Assembly (NCBI RefSeq): GCF_009362785.1
Contig: NZ_WHNQ01000021.1
Span: 62,001-126,000, forward strand
Length of the DNA: 64,000 bases
From: Paraburkholderia atlantica
GTDB lineage: Bacteria > Pseudomonadota > Gammaproteobacteria > Burkholderiales > Burkholderiaceae
Direction: 5' to 3'
The position numbers and the translations under genes are program-made. The notes under the pieces were generated by a model, which ran no database searches, had not been told where the DNA came from, and saw only the letters and a list, made by a program, of their open reading frames with translations. Shown piece by piece: positions 9,253 to 17,453 of this stretch (positions within the stretch are counted from its first letter, which is position 1; the number at the start of each line of letters is the position of its first letter).

Positions 9253-10191
9253 ATGGCGCTCACGCACCGTCACATCGAAATCTTCCGCGCACTGATGACG
9301 GCCGGCAGCGTCACCAAGGCAGCCGAGATGCTGTTCACGTCGCAGCCCACCGTGAGCCGCGAACTGGCGCGCATGGAACAGAGCATCGGCTTCGCGTTGT
9401 TCGAGCGCGTGCAGGGCCGGCTGCGTCCCACGCAATCCGCGCTGACGCTGTTCGACGAGATTCAGCGCGTGTATGTCGGGCTCGAACGCGTCGCGTCGAC
9501 AGCGGCCGCGCTGCGCGAATTCAAGGGGGGCCAGTTGTCCGTGATCGCGCTGCCGGTGTTTTCGCATTCGATTCTGCCGGGCGCCGTCAAACGCTTTCAC
9601 GATGCGCAGCCGGGCGTCAACGTATCGATTGCAACGCAGGAGTCGCCGTTTCTCGAAGAATGGCTGACCGCGCAGCGCTACGACCTCGGCCTCACCGAAC
9701 ACGACGCGCCGCCGCCCGGCACACGGCTCACGCCGCTGATCGCCGTCGATGAAGTGTGCGTGCTGCCCGATGCTCACCCGCTGCTCGCGAAACGTGTGAT
9801 CGCATTGAAAGACTTCGCGGATCAGGCGTTCATCAGCCTGTCCGCGAACGATCCCTACCGGCTGCAGATCGACGAAGCATTCGCGCGGGCTGGCATCGCG
9901 CGCCGCCTGTTGTTCGAAACGCCGACCGCCGTATCCGTGTGCAGCTTCGTGCGGCAAGGGCTCGGCATCGCGATCGTCAATCCGCTGACTGCGCTCGATT
10001 TCGCGGGTCGCAATCTGCATATCCGGCCGCTCGCGTTATCGCTGCCGTTTCGCGTCAGCGTGACCCGCCCCGAACATCGGCCCGCGCATCCGCTCGCGGA
10101 CGCATTCGTCGGCGCGCTGCAAAGCGAAGCCGCCGCGCTGCGACTACAATTGAAGCGCCACACCAGCCCCGCGCGGTCCTCGCAGTCATAG
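9253..10191 (+). CDS. lysR: LysR, activator of lysA
   Basis: A 312-residue LysR-type regulator. It aligns by eye with E. coli LysR throughout: RHIEIFRALMTAGSVTKAAE, the HTH run TSQPTVSRELARMEQSIG, FERVQGRL, QESPFLEEWLTAQRYDLGLTE and VNPLTALD. LysR activates lysA when diaminopimelate is present and lysine is low. The gene is divergent from lysA with an 87-base AT-rich shared promoter region (9166-9252), as expected for that circuit. The C-terminal ~15 residues are variable. Confidence 0.88.
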   Translation: MALTHRHIEIFRALMTAGSVTKAAEMLFTSQPTVSRELARMEQSIGFALFERVQGRLRPTQSALTLFDEIQRVYVGLERVASTAAALREFKGGQLSVIALPVFSHSILPGAVKRFHDAQPGVNVSIATQESPFLEEWLTAQRYDLGLTEHDAPPPGTRLTPLIAVDEVCVLPDAHPLLAKRVIALKDFADQAFISLSANDPYRLQIDEAFARAGIARRLLFETPTAVSVCSFVRQGLGIAIVNPLTALDFAGRNLHIRPLALSLPFRVSVTRPEHRPAHPLADAFVGALQSEAAALRLQLKRHTSPARSSQS

Positions 10192-10407
10192 CAGTCACGG
10201 CGGCGCCCGTCCTCATCACCCGGCGAATCCGCGCAGCAGCACGCGCGCTCGCGCGGGGCCACCGCCCGAACCGTCCGCCGCGCGTCCCGGGCACGCTTCA
10301 AGCTGACATCACCCGCATACCGATTACCGACGCGCCGCGCCTTCGCGCCGCATCGGCGCGCCGTTTTCGAGTCTTCACGTCATAGACCCTCAACAGGAGT
10401 GTTCCCC
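10192..10407. other. Intergenic region upstream of SDR gene
   Basis: A 216-base spacer between lysR and the SDR gene. It contains no conserved frame; a strong ribosome binding site, AACAGGAG, lies at 10392-10399 and decides the start of the next gene. Confidence 0.5.
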
Positions 10408-11262
10408 ATGATGAATCGAGACAATCCCGTCTGGCTGATCACAGGCTGTTCCACCGGCTTCGGTCGCGAGCTCGCGAAGCTCGTGCTCGGACGCGGCTGG
10501 CGCGCGGTCGTCACCGCGCGCGATGCATCGAAAGTGAAGGACATCGCCGAGGGGCACGGCGAGCGCGCGCTGGTGCTGCCGCTCGACGTGACCAATCGCG
10601 CGCAGATCGAAACCGTGGTCGCGCAGGCGAAGCGCCATTTCGGCCGCATCGACGCGCTCGTCAACAACGCGGGCTACGGTTATCTGGCCGCGATCGAGGA
10701 AGGCGACGACAGCGAAGTGCGCGCGATGTTCGAGACCAACGTGTTCGGTCTTATCGACATTACGAAAGCCGTGCTGCCGATCATGCGCGAGCAGCGCAGC
10801 GGTTTGATCGTCAACGTGTCGTCGATCGGCGGCATTACGAGTTTCGCGGCGACCGGCTTTTATCATGCGACCAAGTACGCGGTCGAGGGGCTGTCGGAGT
10901 CGCTCGCGCTGGAAGTGAAGCCGCTCGGCATCGGCGTGCTGATCGTCGAGCCGGGGCCGTTCCGCACCAACTGGGCGGGTCCGTCGATCAAGCAGTCGGC
11001 GACGCTGATCGACGATTACGCGTCGACCGCCGGCGAACGCCGCAAGCAGACCGAAGCGCGCAGCGGCAACCAGGCCGGCGACCCGGTGCGCGCCGCGCAG
11101 GCGATCATCGATGCGGCGTTGTCGGACACGCCGCCGCTGCGTTTGCTGCTCGGCAAGGCCGCGCTCGATCTCGCGTACAAGAAGCTCGACTTCATGCGCG
11201 GCGATTTCGATAGCTGGCGAGCGACGACCGAGGGCGCGGACTATCCCGAAGGGACGGCGTAG
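10408..11262 (+). CDS. Short-chain dehydrogenase/reductase
   Basis: A 284-residue classical SDR. The cofactor loop TGCSTGFG is near residues 12-19, NNAG near 88, and the catalytic Y152-x-x-x-K156 sits in FYHATKYAVEG; the serine is in NVSSIGG. The absence of an acidic residue right after the glycine-rich loop leaves NADP preference possible. The ATG at 10408 is chosen because AGGAG lies 8 bases upstream; a GTG at 10399 would overlap that site. The length and the EPGPFRTNWAGPS segment match oxidoreductases annotated as SDR/retinol-dehydrogenase-like. The substrate is unknown and the gene appears monocistronic. Confidence 0.85.
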   Translation: MMNRDNPVWLITGCSTGFGRELAKLVLGRGWRAVVTARDASKVKDIAEGHGERALVLPLDVTNRAQIETVVAQAKRHFGRIDALVNNAGYGYLAAIEEGDDSEVRAMFETNVFGLIDITKAVLPIMREQRSGLIVNVSSIGGITSFAATGFYHATKYAVEGLSESLALEVKPLGIGVLIVEPGPFRTNWAGPSIKQSATLIDDYASTAGERRKQTEARSGNQAGDPVRAAQAIIDAALSDTPPLRLLLGKAALDLAYKKLDFMRGDFDSWRATTEGADYPEGTA

Positions 11263-11295
11263 CGCAGGTTGATCAGGCGAGCCTCGGCCCGCCCG

Positions 11296-11730
11296 TTAAA
11301 ACTCCACCAGCGCAAAATCGTCCTTGCCCACATCGCACAGCGGGCAGCGCCAGTCGGCCGGCACATCGGCCCAGCGCGTGCCCGGCGCGATGCCCTCGTC
11401 CGGCACGCCGGCGGCTTCGTCGTAGACCCAGCCGCAGATCACGCAGACCCATTGCTTGAACTCGACGGCCGCGGCGGCGTTCGCGGCCGACGGCGCATCG
11501 GCCGTAGCGGTCGAGGCGGTATCCGCCGCGGTCGTGCGCGCCGTCGCATCGAGGCTTACGACGAGCGGCGCGACCGTGCCGCTGCCGGTTCCCGCGAGCC
11601 GCGCCTGCAGGCTGTCGAGCAGGCGTTGCGCTTCGTCGTGGGTCAGATCGATCCAGTACGGATCGCCGGCGCCGTCGTTGAGCCGTTCGGGGGAAAACTG
11701 GATTTCTACGGCTACGCCCTTCTTGTACAT
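11296..11730 (-). CDS. Protein with C-terminal rubredoxin domain
   Basis: A 144-residue protein. Its last ~55 residues form a rubredoxin (WVCVICGWVYDE ... DWRCPLCDVGKDDF) with both CxxC pairs that bind the single iron. The first ~85 residues are not rubredoxin: an N-terminal segment with polar and aromatic residues (IQFSPERLNDGAG, YWIDLTHDEAQRLLDSL) and an Ala/Thr-rich linker. Rubredoxins pass electrons to hydroxylases or oxidases; a partner may be the Rieske oxygenase nearby, but this is only positional. The ATG at 11730 has a weak ribosome binding site. Confidence 0.8.
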   Translation of the reverse strand: MYKKGVAVEIQFSPERLNDGAGDPYWIDLTHDEAQRLLDSLQARLAGTGSGTVAPLVVSLDATARTTAADTASTATADAPSAANAAAAVEFKQWVCVICGWVYDEAAGVPDEGIAPGTRWADVPADWRCPLCDVGKDDFALVEF

Positions 11731-11801
11731 GGCAATCGGAATCTCGAGAAAGCCGGCGACGCGCGCCGGCGTAAGGGTGCCCGCGCGACGCGGGCGCTGC
11801 T

Positions 11802-11927
11802 TCAGTGCGTCTGTACCAGCAGATTCAGCGCGTACGAGGCGATCACACCAGCGGCGCCGATCAGGCCAAGCAGTTGCAGCAGAGTGAGCGATTTACGGGA
11901 AGTGGTGGGGGTTTGTTGCGTGGTCAC
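11802..11927 (-). CDS. Small single-pass membrane protein (41 aa)
   Basis: From a GTG at 11927 the frame encodes 41 residues: a short Thr/Ser-rich cytoplasmic N-terminus (TTQQTPTTSRKS) and one hydrophobic helix (LLQLLGLIGAAGVIASYALN). The longer frame reaching 12011 adds residues unlike a coding start. It is read in the same direction as the rubredoxin-domain gene 71 bases downstream. The function is unknown and the start has no strong ribosome binding site, but the clear transmembrane helix argues that it is real. Confidence 0.5.
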   Translation of the reverse strand: MTTQQTPTTSRKSLTLLQLLGLIGAAGVIASYALNLLVQTH

Positions 11928-12157
11928 GAGCGAGTCTTGAAATTCGGAAAAAGCGCAATGGTACACGGGTGCGGACGCGACGAATGTCGATTGGCGCAAA
12001 CTCGCGAGCAATAACAGTACCGTGCGACATTATCGCCGCTTGCGCGCCGCGGATTGTCTACCGGGGGGAGATGGATTAATTCCCAGCGAGGCAGAAAGCC
12101 GTGGCGGGACGGCTTGCGCGGCGCCGGTGAACCCACCCGCGCCGCGCCGCGCTGCGC

Positions 12158-13348
12158 TCAGGTCTTCGCGAGCGGATTGCCGTGACGGGAATCCCAGAAG
12201 CGGATTACCGACGTGTCGCCAGTGCCCGCGCCGACCACCTGGTCCGGCGCGCCGCACTCGCGCAGCAGCGCGCGCAAATCGTTGATGACCGGGAACACCT
12301 CGTGATTCCAGTCGGCTCCCTGCGAATCGTGGGCGCGCTGCTCCGCCTCGACGATCTCGCGATCCTCCTTGAAAATGCGCTCGGTGAACCACACCAGCAG
12401 CGGCCATGCGAGATTCATCACGCCCGGAATGCCGGGCTTGCGGATCGACAGCAGCCCGAACGTACGATTGGTGCGCTGCTCGCGATCGAGCGGCACGTAG
12501 ACGATCCACAGGTCCATCACCAGCGTCTTCTCGTTGTTGCGGATTTGCAGGGTCTGGTACGGGTATTCGGTGCGGATCGTCATCACGTCTTTATGATTGA
12601 AGCCACCGGTCTTGCGCCTCTCGCCGAACACCATCGCCTCGCCTAGCGGCTGCTGGCCCGCCATCCGCGCGAACGTATAGTCGATCTCGACCCAGCCTTC
12701 GCCGCGCCGCCGCCCGAGCGAACGCGCGCGCATTTGTCCCATCTGGCGTCGATGCAGGAACTGATGATTCATGTCCATCAGGTTCTCGTGCATGAACGAA
12801 TAGTGACATTTGACCGGACGGCCGAAGCGGCGCGTCTTGTACTTCGGGTCGGATACCGAGCGAAAGTCCGGCAGCGGCCGTTCCTCGGCGAGCGCGGCAT
12901 CGCCGGGAAACACGAAGACCAGTCCCTCCACTTCCTGACACGGATACGAGCGCACGCCGTTCGGCAGACGCTCGCGGCCCAGGTACGGCACGTCGATACA
13001 GGTGCCCGAGCAGTCGTAGGTCCAGCCGTGATAGCCGCAGCGAATCGATTCACCGTCGACCACGCCCTGATGCAGCGGCACCTGCCGATGCGCGCAGCGA
13101 TCTTCCAGCGCGAAGACCTTGCCGCTCTCGGTGCGCGCGAGCACGATCGGATCGCCGGCGAAGGTCACGCCGAGCGTCTTGCCGCGCTTCACTTCATGCG
13201 ACCACGCGAGCGGGTACCAGTAATCGGGATGAATGGCCACGCGGCGCAGATCACGCACCGGCGCGTCGTGAGTGGCTTGAGCAGGCGCGGCGGCAAGCGC
13301 GGCGCCGGCGATTTCCTGTTCCTGTTCTAGCGGGGGAACTGCATGCAT
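12158..13348 (-). CDS. Rieske [2Fe-2S] ring-hydroxylating oxygenase, alpha subunit type
   Basis: A 396-residue Rieske non-heme iron oxygenase. The cluster ligands are C85 and H87 (CAHR) and C104 and H107 (CGYHGWTYD). The catalytic iron site is in ENLMDMNHQFLHRR, with the expected acidic residue and two histidines. The organisation resembles VanA/CarAa-type oxygenases that work with a separate reductase. No reductase is adjacent; a rubredoxin-like protein is 430 bases away on the same strand. The start ATG at 13348 is preceded by GGAGG. The substrate (aromatic, carnitine-like or steroid-like) cannot be read from the sequence. Confidence 0.86.
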   Translation of the reverse strand: MHAVPPLEQEQEIAGAALAAAPAQATHDAPVRDLRRVAIHPDYWYPLAWSHEVKRGKTLGVTFAGDPIVLARTESGKVFALEDRCAHRQVPLHQGVVDGESIRCGYHGWTYDCSGTCIDVPYLGRERLPNGVRSYPCQEVEGLVFVFPGDAALAEERPLPDFRSVSDPKYKTRRFGRPVKCHYSFMHENLMDMNHQFLHRRQMGQMRARSLGRRRGEGWVEIDYTFARMAGQQPLGEAMVFGERRKTGGFNHKDVMTIRTEYPYQTLQIRNNEKTLVMDLWIVYVPLDREQRTNRTFGLLSIRKPGIPGVMNLAWPLLVWFTERIFKEDREIVEAEQRAHDSQGADWNHEVFPVINDLRALLRECGAPDQVVGAGTGDTSVIRFWDSRHGNPLAKT

Positions 13349-13563
13349 AGGTCAAGCCTCCGTGCACGAGCGGATAGAAGGTTGCCGCGCTGCATGGCAG
13401 TGCGGCATCTTCATCAGTCTACTTGATGCAGCCGCCGCATGGCACTGTCGCGGGCATGCTCGATGCGTCGCAGCACACATTGCGCATCAGCGTGAAGGAT
13501 CTACCTTTACCACACCCGCCCTTCCGAAACATTGACTTAGGTTATGCGCTGTCCATCCACTGC

Positions 13564-15015
13564 TCACTCCTCGTCGCCGGCGACGAGCCCGGAGCGCCGT
13601 TGCACGCCCCATGCGCGGCCGCCGCGCAAAAAGTGCAGCCAGCCGAGCGCGGCGCCCAGATGACGCGCGAGCTGGAACGTGAACGGCTCGGCGACGGCCG
13701 CGAGCATCGCCATGCCGAGGCTGTTGCCGCTGCGCTCGCCGGTCCAGCGCCGGTACAGATGAATGCTCCATAGGTAAAACGCCAGATCGATCGCCGTTTT
13801 CAGACCGATCACGCTGAAGATCGATACGACGATCGCGCCATGTCCTCCGAATAGAAAACCGAGTAGCAATGCGAATGCCGTGAGACCGTAGATCGGCTGC
13901 ATCGTGTCGACCGCCTTGATCGGCAGCATCAGCATGCCGAGCGTGCCGTAGCGCGGATTGCCGGTCATGTCGCGGTTCCAGTACTGCGTCTGCAGGAAGC
14001 CCGCGAACCAGCGACGGCGCTGGCGCAGAAAGCTTGCGAGGGTGTCGGGCGCATCGGTGCGCGCGTGCGCTTCGCCGACCACGCGCACGTCCCAGCCGAG
14101 CTCGTGATCGACCGAATAGCGGCGCAGCCGGTGAATCAGCTCGTAGTCCTCGACCAGACATTGCGGATCGAAGCCGCCGACCGCGATCAGCGCATCGCGC
14201 CGGAACGACGCGAATGCGCCCGAGATCAGCAGCAGGCTGTCCGCGCGCATCCACGCGAAACGCGCGATGAAGTTGCGCATGTACTCGTAGGTCTGGAACC
14301 ACTGGAACACGCGGCCCGACAACGACTTGCCGCAGACTGGCACGAGAATGCCCGCCGCCGCGACGAGCGACGGTTCGCTCGCGAACGCGGCGCGCATCGC
14401 GTAGGTGGCATCGTCGTCGAGCAGCGTGTCGGCGTCGACGGTCATCACGGTGTCGGTCGTCATCACGGTGATCGCGGCGTTCAGCGCGCGTGCCTTGCCC
14501 CCGTGCGGCACGCGCAGCCAGAACAGGTTCGGGTACAGCGAGCTCGGCGCGCTCAGCACGCCTTCGGCTGCGGGCGTGAGGCCGAAGCGTTGCGTGAGCA
14601 GATCGGCGGTGGCGTCGGTGGAGCCGTCATCGGCGATCACGATCTGCGCCGGGCCGTGCGTTTGCCGCAGCAGCGCGGCGAGTGTGACCGGCAACACGGC
14701 CGCCTCGTTATGCGACGCGACGATGACACCCATGCCCGGCAATTCGCGCCGTTCGTAGTCGGCTTCGAGCGGCGCCGCGCGGCGCGTGAGCGGCAACGAT
14801 TTCCACGTGACGAACGCGAGCAGCAACGTGTCGTAGACGACATATGCAATCCCGGTCGACCACGCGAGCGCACCGCGCAGAAAGAACGCGCGCGCGAACA
14901 GCAGCGCCCACAGCACGACGACGCTGGAATGGATCAGCGTGCTCCATAGCGTGGCGCGACGCGGCAGGATGCGTGGTGACGCGACCGCGAGTGCCTGTTC
15001 GAGGGTCTTCTTCAA
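13564..15015 (-). CDS. Membrane glycosyltransferase family 2 (BcsA/PgaC-like)
   Basis: A 483-residue processive-type GT2 enzyme. Two N-terminal membrane helices (about residues 24-70) precede the GT-A domain, which carries IVIADDGSTD, MTVDADTLLDDD, CLVEDYELIHRL and the product-site RQRRRWFAGF (the QxxRW-type motif). Three or four C-terminal helices follow. Enzymes of this shape make or export beta-linked exopolysaccharides. The start is a TTG at 15015, giving MKKTLEQ, with a poor ribosome binding site. It lies 30 bases downstream of the cytochrome b561 gene on the same strand, so co-transcription is possible. No c-di-GMP-binding PilZ domain or partner synthase subunit is adjacent. Confidence 0.84.
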   Translation of the reverse strand: MKKTLEQALAVASPRILPRRATLWSTLIHSSVVVLWALLFARAFFLRGALAWSTGIAYVVYDTLLLAFVTWKSLPLTRRAAPLEADYERRELPGMGVIVASHNEAAVLPVTLAALLRQTHGPAQIVIADDGSTDATADLLTQRFGLTPAAEGVLSAPSSLYPNLFWLRVPHGGKARALNAAITVMTTDTVMTVDADTLLDDDATYAMRAAFASEPSLVAAAGILVPVCGKSLSGRVFQWFQTYEYMRNFIARFAWMRADSLLLISGAFASFRRDALIAVGGFDPQCLVEDYELIHRLRRYSVDHELGWDVRVVGEAHARTDAPDTLASFLRQRRRWFAGFLQTQYWNRDMTGNPRYGTLGMLMLPIKAVDTMQPIYGLTAFALLLGFLFGGHGAIVVSIFSVIGLKTAIDLAFYLWSIHLYRRWTGERSGNSLGMAMLAAVAEPFTFQLARHLGAALGWLHFLRGGRAWGVQRRSGLVAGDEE

Positions 15016-15045
15016 AGCGAATATTTCAGATTGGGGCTGGTAGCG

Positions 15046-15645
15046 TCACGGCTTCATGCGTTTCAACACCGATTTGCGATCGAGCCATTCGTGCTTGAGC
15101 GCGCCGCCGATATGCATCGCCAGCAACGCATAAAGCGTATAGCCGAGCCACGTGTGCAGCGCGCCGAAGCGATCGTGCAACGTCTCTTTCAGTGTCGGGT
15201 CGAGGTGCATCACATAGCCGATGCGCGGCCACTGGAACAGGCCGAACCACTGCATCGGATGCGTGGCCGCGTCTTTCCACGCGGAATCGTGCAGCCATCC
15301 GGACAGCGGCAACGCAATCATCAGCAAATACAGCGCGAAGTGCGCGAGATGCGCGGCAATCTTTTCCCACGACGGAAACTCGCGCGGCAACGGCGGCGGC
15401 TTGTGCGACACGCGCCAAAGAATGCGCAGCACCGCGAGTCCGAGCACCGTGATGCCGATCGATTTGTGCGTGTCGATCACCGGACGCACCCAGTCGTCGG
15501 GCAGGGAATCCGCGGACAAAGCGAGCACGACGTTGACGATCATCAGCAACGCGATCAACCAGTGCAATGTCATCGCGGTGCGCGTGTAACGCGGCGCGTG
15601 AGTTGCATCGGTCGAATCGGTCAGGGAATTCGCATGGGTGTTCAT
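15046..15645 (-). CDS. Cytochrome b561 family protein
   Basis: A 199-residue four-helix membrane cytochrome b. Heme-ligand histidines are visible in helix 1 (TAMTLHWLIALLM), helix 2 (DTHKSIGITVLG), helix 3 (HFALYLLMIALPLSGW) and helix 4 (LHTWLGYTLYALLAMHIGGALKHEW). Family members shuttle electrons from the quinone pool or to superoxide across the inner membrane. The start ATG at 15645 follows GGAAC. It is directly upstream of the glycosyltransferase gene; the relationship is probably only co-transcription. Confidence 0.87.
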   Translation of the reverse strand: MNTHANSLTDSTDATHAPRYTRTAMTLHWLIALLMIVNVVLALSADSLPDDWVRPVIDTHKSIGITVLGLAVLRILWRVSHKPPPLPREFPSWEKIAAHLAHFALYLLMIALPLSGWLHDSAWKDAATHPMQWFGLFQWPRIGYVMHLDPTLKETLHDRFGALHTWLGYTLYALLAMHIGGALKHEWLDRKSVLKRMKP

Positions 15646-15844
15646 AGGGTTCCGTTCACGAAGGCGATGGATGCTGCGAAAGCTGTTTGAAAATCGACGC
15701 TACCGGTATCAGGCAAACGCCCAAGTTTGCCGTCTTATTCCGCAAAGCGCTTAACGTGCATGTTTCAGTTTGTTTCGGGACGTGCCACGGGTCGCGTGGC
15801 TCGTGTCAAGCGAGGACGTCGCCGGTGGGGTCAAAGACTGATCG

Positions 15845-16020
15845 CCGTGGGCAATGGTCGGGCACTTCGGCCTATCCGAAGTGGTGGCTGCTCGCGCAAA
15901 AGCCGTGGATCGTGCCGATTCCGGGCACGACGAGGCATCGAAGCAGCGCTCGAGCAGATCAAGGTGGCGGGCGAGCGCTATCCGGCGCAGCGCCAGCGGT
16001 TCATCAACCGCCAGGCGGTG
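15845..16020 (+). pseudogene. Remnant of an aldo/keto reductase C-terminus
   Basis: Two adjoining frames each carry a piece of the typical aldo/keto reductase C-terminus. In one frame WLLAQKPWIVPIPGTT (about 15885-15930) matches the conserved NADP-binding strand. After a frame change IEAALEQIKVAGERYPAQ and QRFINR (about 15936-16015) match the terminal helices. The segment that normally joins them is deleted and the rest of the ~330-residue enzyme is absent. It fills the 390-base gap between cytochrome b561 and the tetR-like gene and is the decayed remains of a gene. Confidence 0.75.
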
Positions 16021-16035
16021 CGCGGTCGCGGCGCT

Positions 16036-16725
16036 TCAGCTTTTGAACTTGTGCCGAGTCTTGTCCGGCGTTTTGCTTGATGGCTTGCCTGACTTTTTGC
16101 CCGGCGCCCCGCAGATCAGCGCGACGCCAGCCTGCGCGGTCGCGCGCAGCGACTCGCGCGAGTCGCCCGCGCGCGAGCGCAGCGCGAGAGTATGCAGAAT
16201 CGCCGATGCGACTTTGGCGAGCAGCGCGGGACTCGCGGCCGCATCGAGTTCGCCTTGGGCTTGCGCGCGTTCGAACCGTCGCTCGAACTCGGCATCGAAC
16301 GTGGCGAGACCGTGCGCGAGCTTGTCACGTACTTGCGCATCCGCTCTCGACTCCACCGCCGCCGTGCCGATCAGAAAGCACCCGCGCGCCACCTCGCCCT
16401 GTGGAAAGTAGAGCGCGAGCGAGCCTTCGTACACGGCCAGCAACGCCTCGGCGAGCGGCCGGTCACCGTGCAGCGCGGCTTGCATCGCATCGCGGCCAAA
16501 CGCGATGTAGCGATCGAGCGTATCGAGATACAGCGCGTGCTTGTCGCCGAAAGCGCCGTACAGACTCGGCCGGTTCATGCCGGTCGCCTCACTCAACGCG
16601 TCGAGCGACGTGCCCGAGTAGCCGCCATGCCAGAACGCGTCGCGCGCATCGTTCAGGGCCTGTTGCGAATCATAGTTGCGCGGCCGTCCGCGCGAGCGTT
16701 TTTCAGATTTTGTACCGGTATGCAT
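16036..16725 (-). CDS. TetR/AcrR-family transcriptional regulator
   Basis: A 229-residue repressor. The N-terminal HTH runs from RGRPRNYD through LDALSEATGMNRPSLYGAFGD and KHALYLDTLDRY, a classic TetR helix-turn-helix. The C-terminal ligand domain includes ARGCFLIGTAAVE, common in this subfamily. The ATG at 16725 is chosen; upstream in-frame ATGs at 16743 and 16779 fall in or beyond the AT-rich operator-like region and are less likely. It is divergent from the glutathione S-transferase gene, which it probably represses together with itself. The C-terminus is lysine/serine-rich. Confidence 0.86.
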   Translation of the reverse strand: MHTGTKSEKRSRGRPRNYDSQQALNDARDAFWHGGYSGTSLDALSEATGMNRPSLYGAFGDKHALYLDTLDRYIAFGRDAMQAALHGDRPLAEALLAVYEGSLALYFPQGEVARGCFLIGTAAVESRADAQVRDKLAHGLATFDAEFERRFERAQAQGELDAAASPALLAKVASAILHTLALRSRAGDSRESLRATAQAGVALICGAPGKKSGKPSSKTPDKTRHKFKS

Positions 16726-16746
16726 AAAATTCTCTGGCGTCATCGA

Positions 16747-16772
16747 TTTTTGTTCACTATAGTACAAAAAAA
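16747..16772. promoter_or_regulatory. Candidate TetR operator overlapping divergent promoters
   Basis: An AT-rich dyad lies between the divergent tetR-like and GST genes: TTTTTGT and ACAAAAA arms separated by 10 bases, around the perfect 8-base palindrome ACTATAGT (16756-16763). It overlaps TATA-like sequences readable on both strands, so binding there would block both promoters. Confidence 0.55.
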
Positions 16773-16799
16773 CCTTCACCGACGACTGGAGACATCAGC

Positions 16800-17444
16800 A
16801 TGGAGCTTTATTTTTCGCCGCTCGCGTGTTCGCTCGCCACGCGCATTTCGCTCTACGAGGCGGGCGCCGATGCGCGCTTCATCGAAGTCGACACGAAATC
16901 GAAGCGGCTGCGCGACGGCTCCGATTTCTATCCGATCAATCCGCTAGGTCAGGTCCCCGTGCTTCGCACCAACGACGGTTGGCTGCTGCGGGAAAACACC
17001 GCGATCCTGCCTTACGTCTCCGACGCCTTTCCGGCAGCCGCGCTCGCGCCGCCGCCCGGCACGGCGGAACGCGCGAAACTGCAGGAGTGGCTTGGGTTCA
17101 TCAGCACGGAACTGCATAAGGGGGTGTTCGTGCCGCTGCTCGATCCGCACGCGCCCGCCGACGTTCTTAGCTATACCCACAAGAGGGTGGCGTTGCGACT
17201 GGATCTGCTGGAGCAGCATTTGCACGGACGCGAGTTTTTGCTGGAGCGGTTTTCCGTCGCGGATGCTTATCTGGTCACTGTGTTGAACTGGGCGCGCTAC
17301 AGCGGCGTCGAGCTTTCGCAGTGGCCATCCGTGCAGCAGTACTTCGAACGCATCGCGCGTAGGGCATCCGTTGCAAAGGCGTTGGCGGAGGAGTACGTGC
17401 TGTATAGCGAGGAGCAGGACAGACGCAACGCTGCGGCAACGTAG
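16800..17444 (+). CDS. Glutathione S-transferase family protein
   Basis: A 214-residue GST with the N-terminal thioredoxin-like domain (MELYFSPLACSLATRISLYE, cis-proline in GQVPVL, and ENTAILPY giving the glutathione gamma-glutamyl contact) and a helical C-terminal domain with FSVADAYLVTVLNWARY. The N-terminal SPLACS places it with bacterial beta-like GSTs, where a cysteine (C10) can replace the catalytic Ser/Tyr. It conjugates or reduces electrophiles in the cytoplasm. It is controlled by the divergent TetR-type gene and the operator-like dyad between them. Confidence 0.88.
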   Translation: MELYFSPLACSLATRISLYEAGADARFIEVDTKSKRLRDGSDFYPINPLGQVPVLRTNDGWLLRENTAILPYVSDAFPAAALAPPPGTAERAKLQEWLGFISTELHKGVFVPLLDPHAPADVLSYTHKRVALRLDLLEQHLHGREFLLERFSVADAYLVTVLNWARYSGVELSQWPSVQQYFERIARRASVAKALAEEYVLYSEEQDRRNAAAT

Positions 17445-17453
17445 GCTTGCTCA

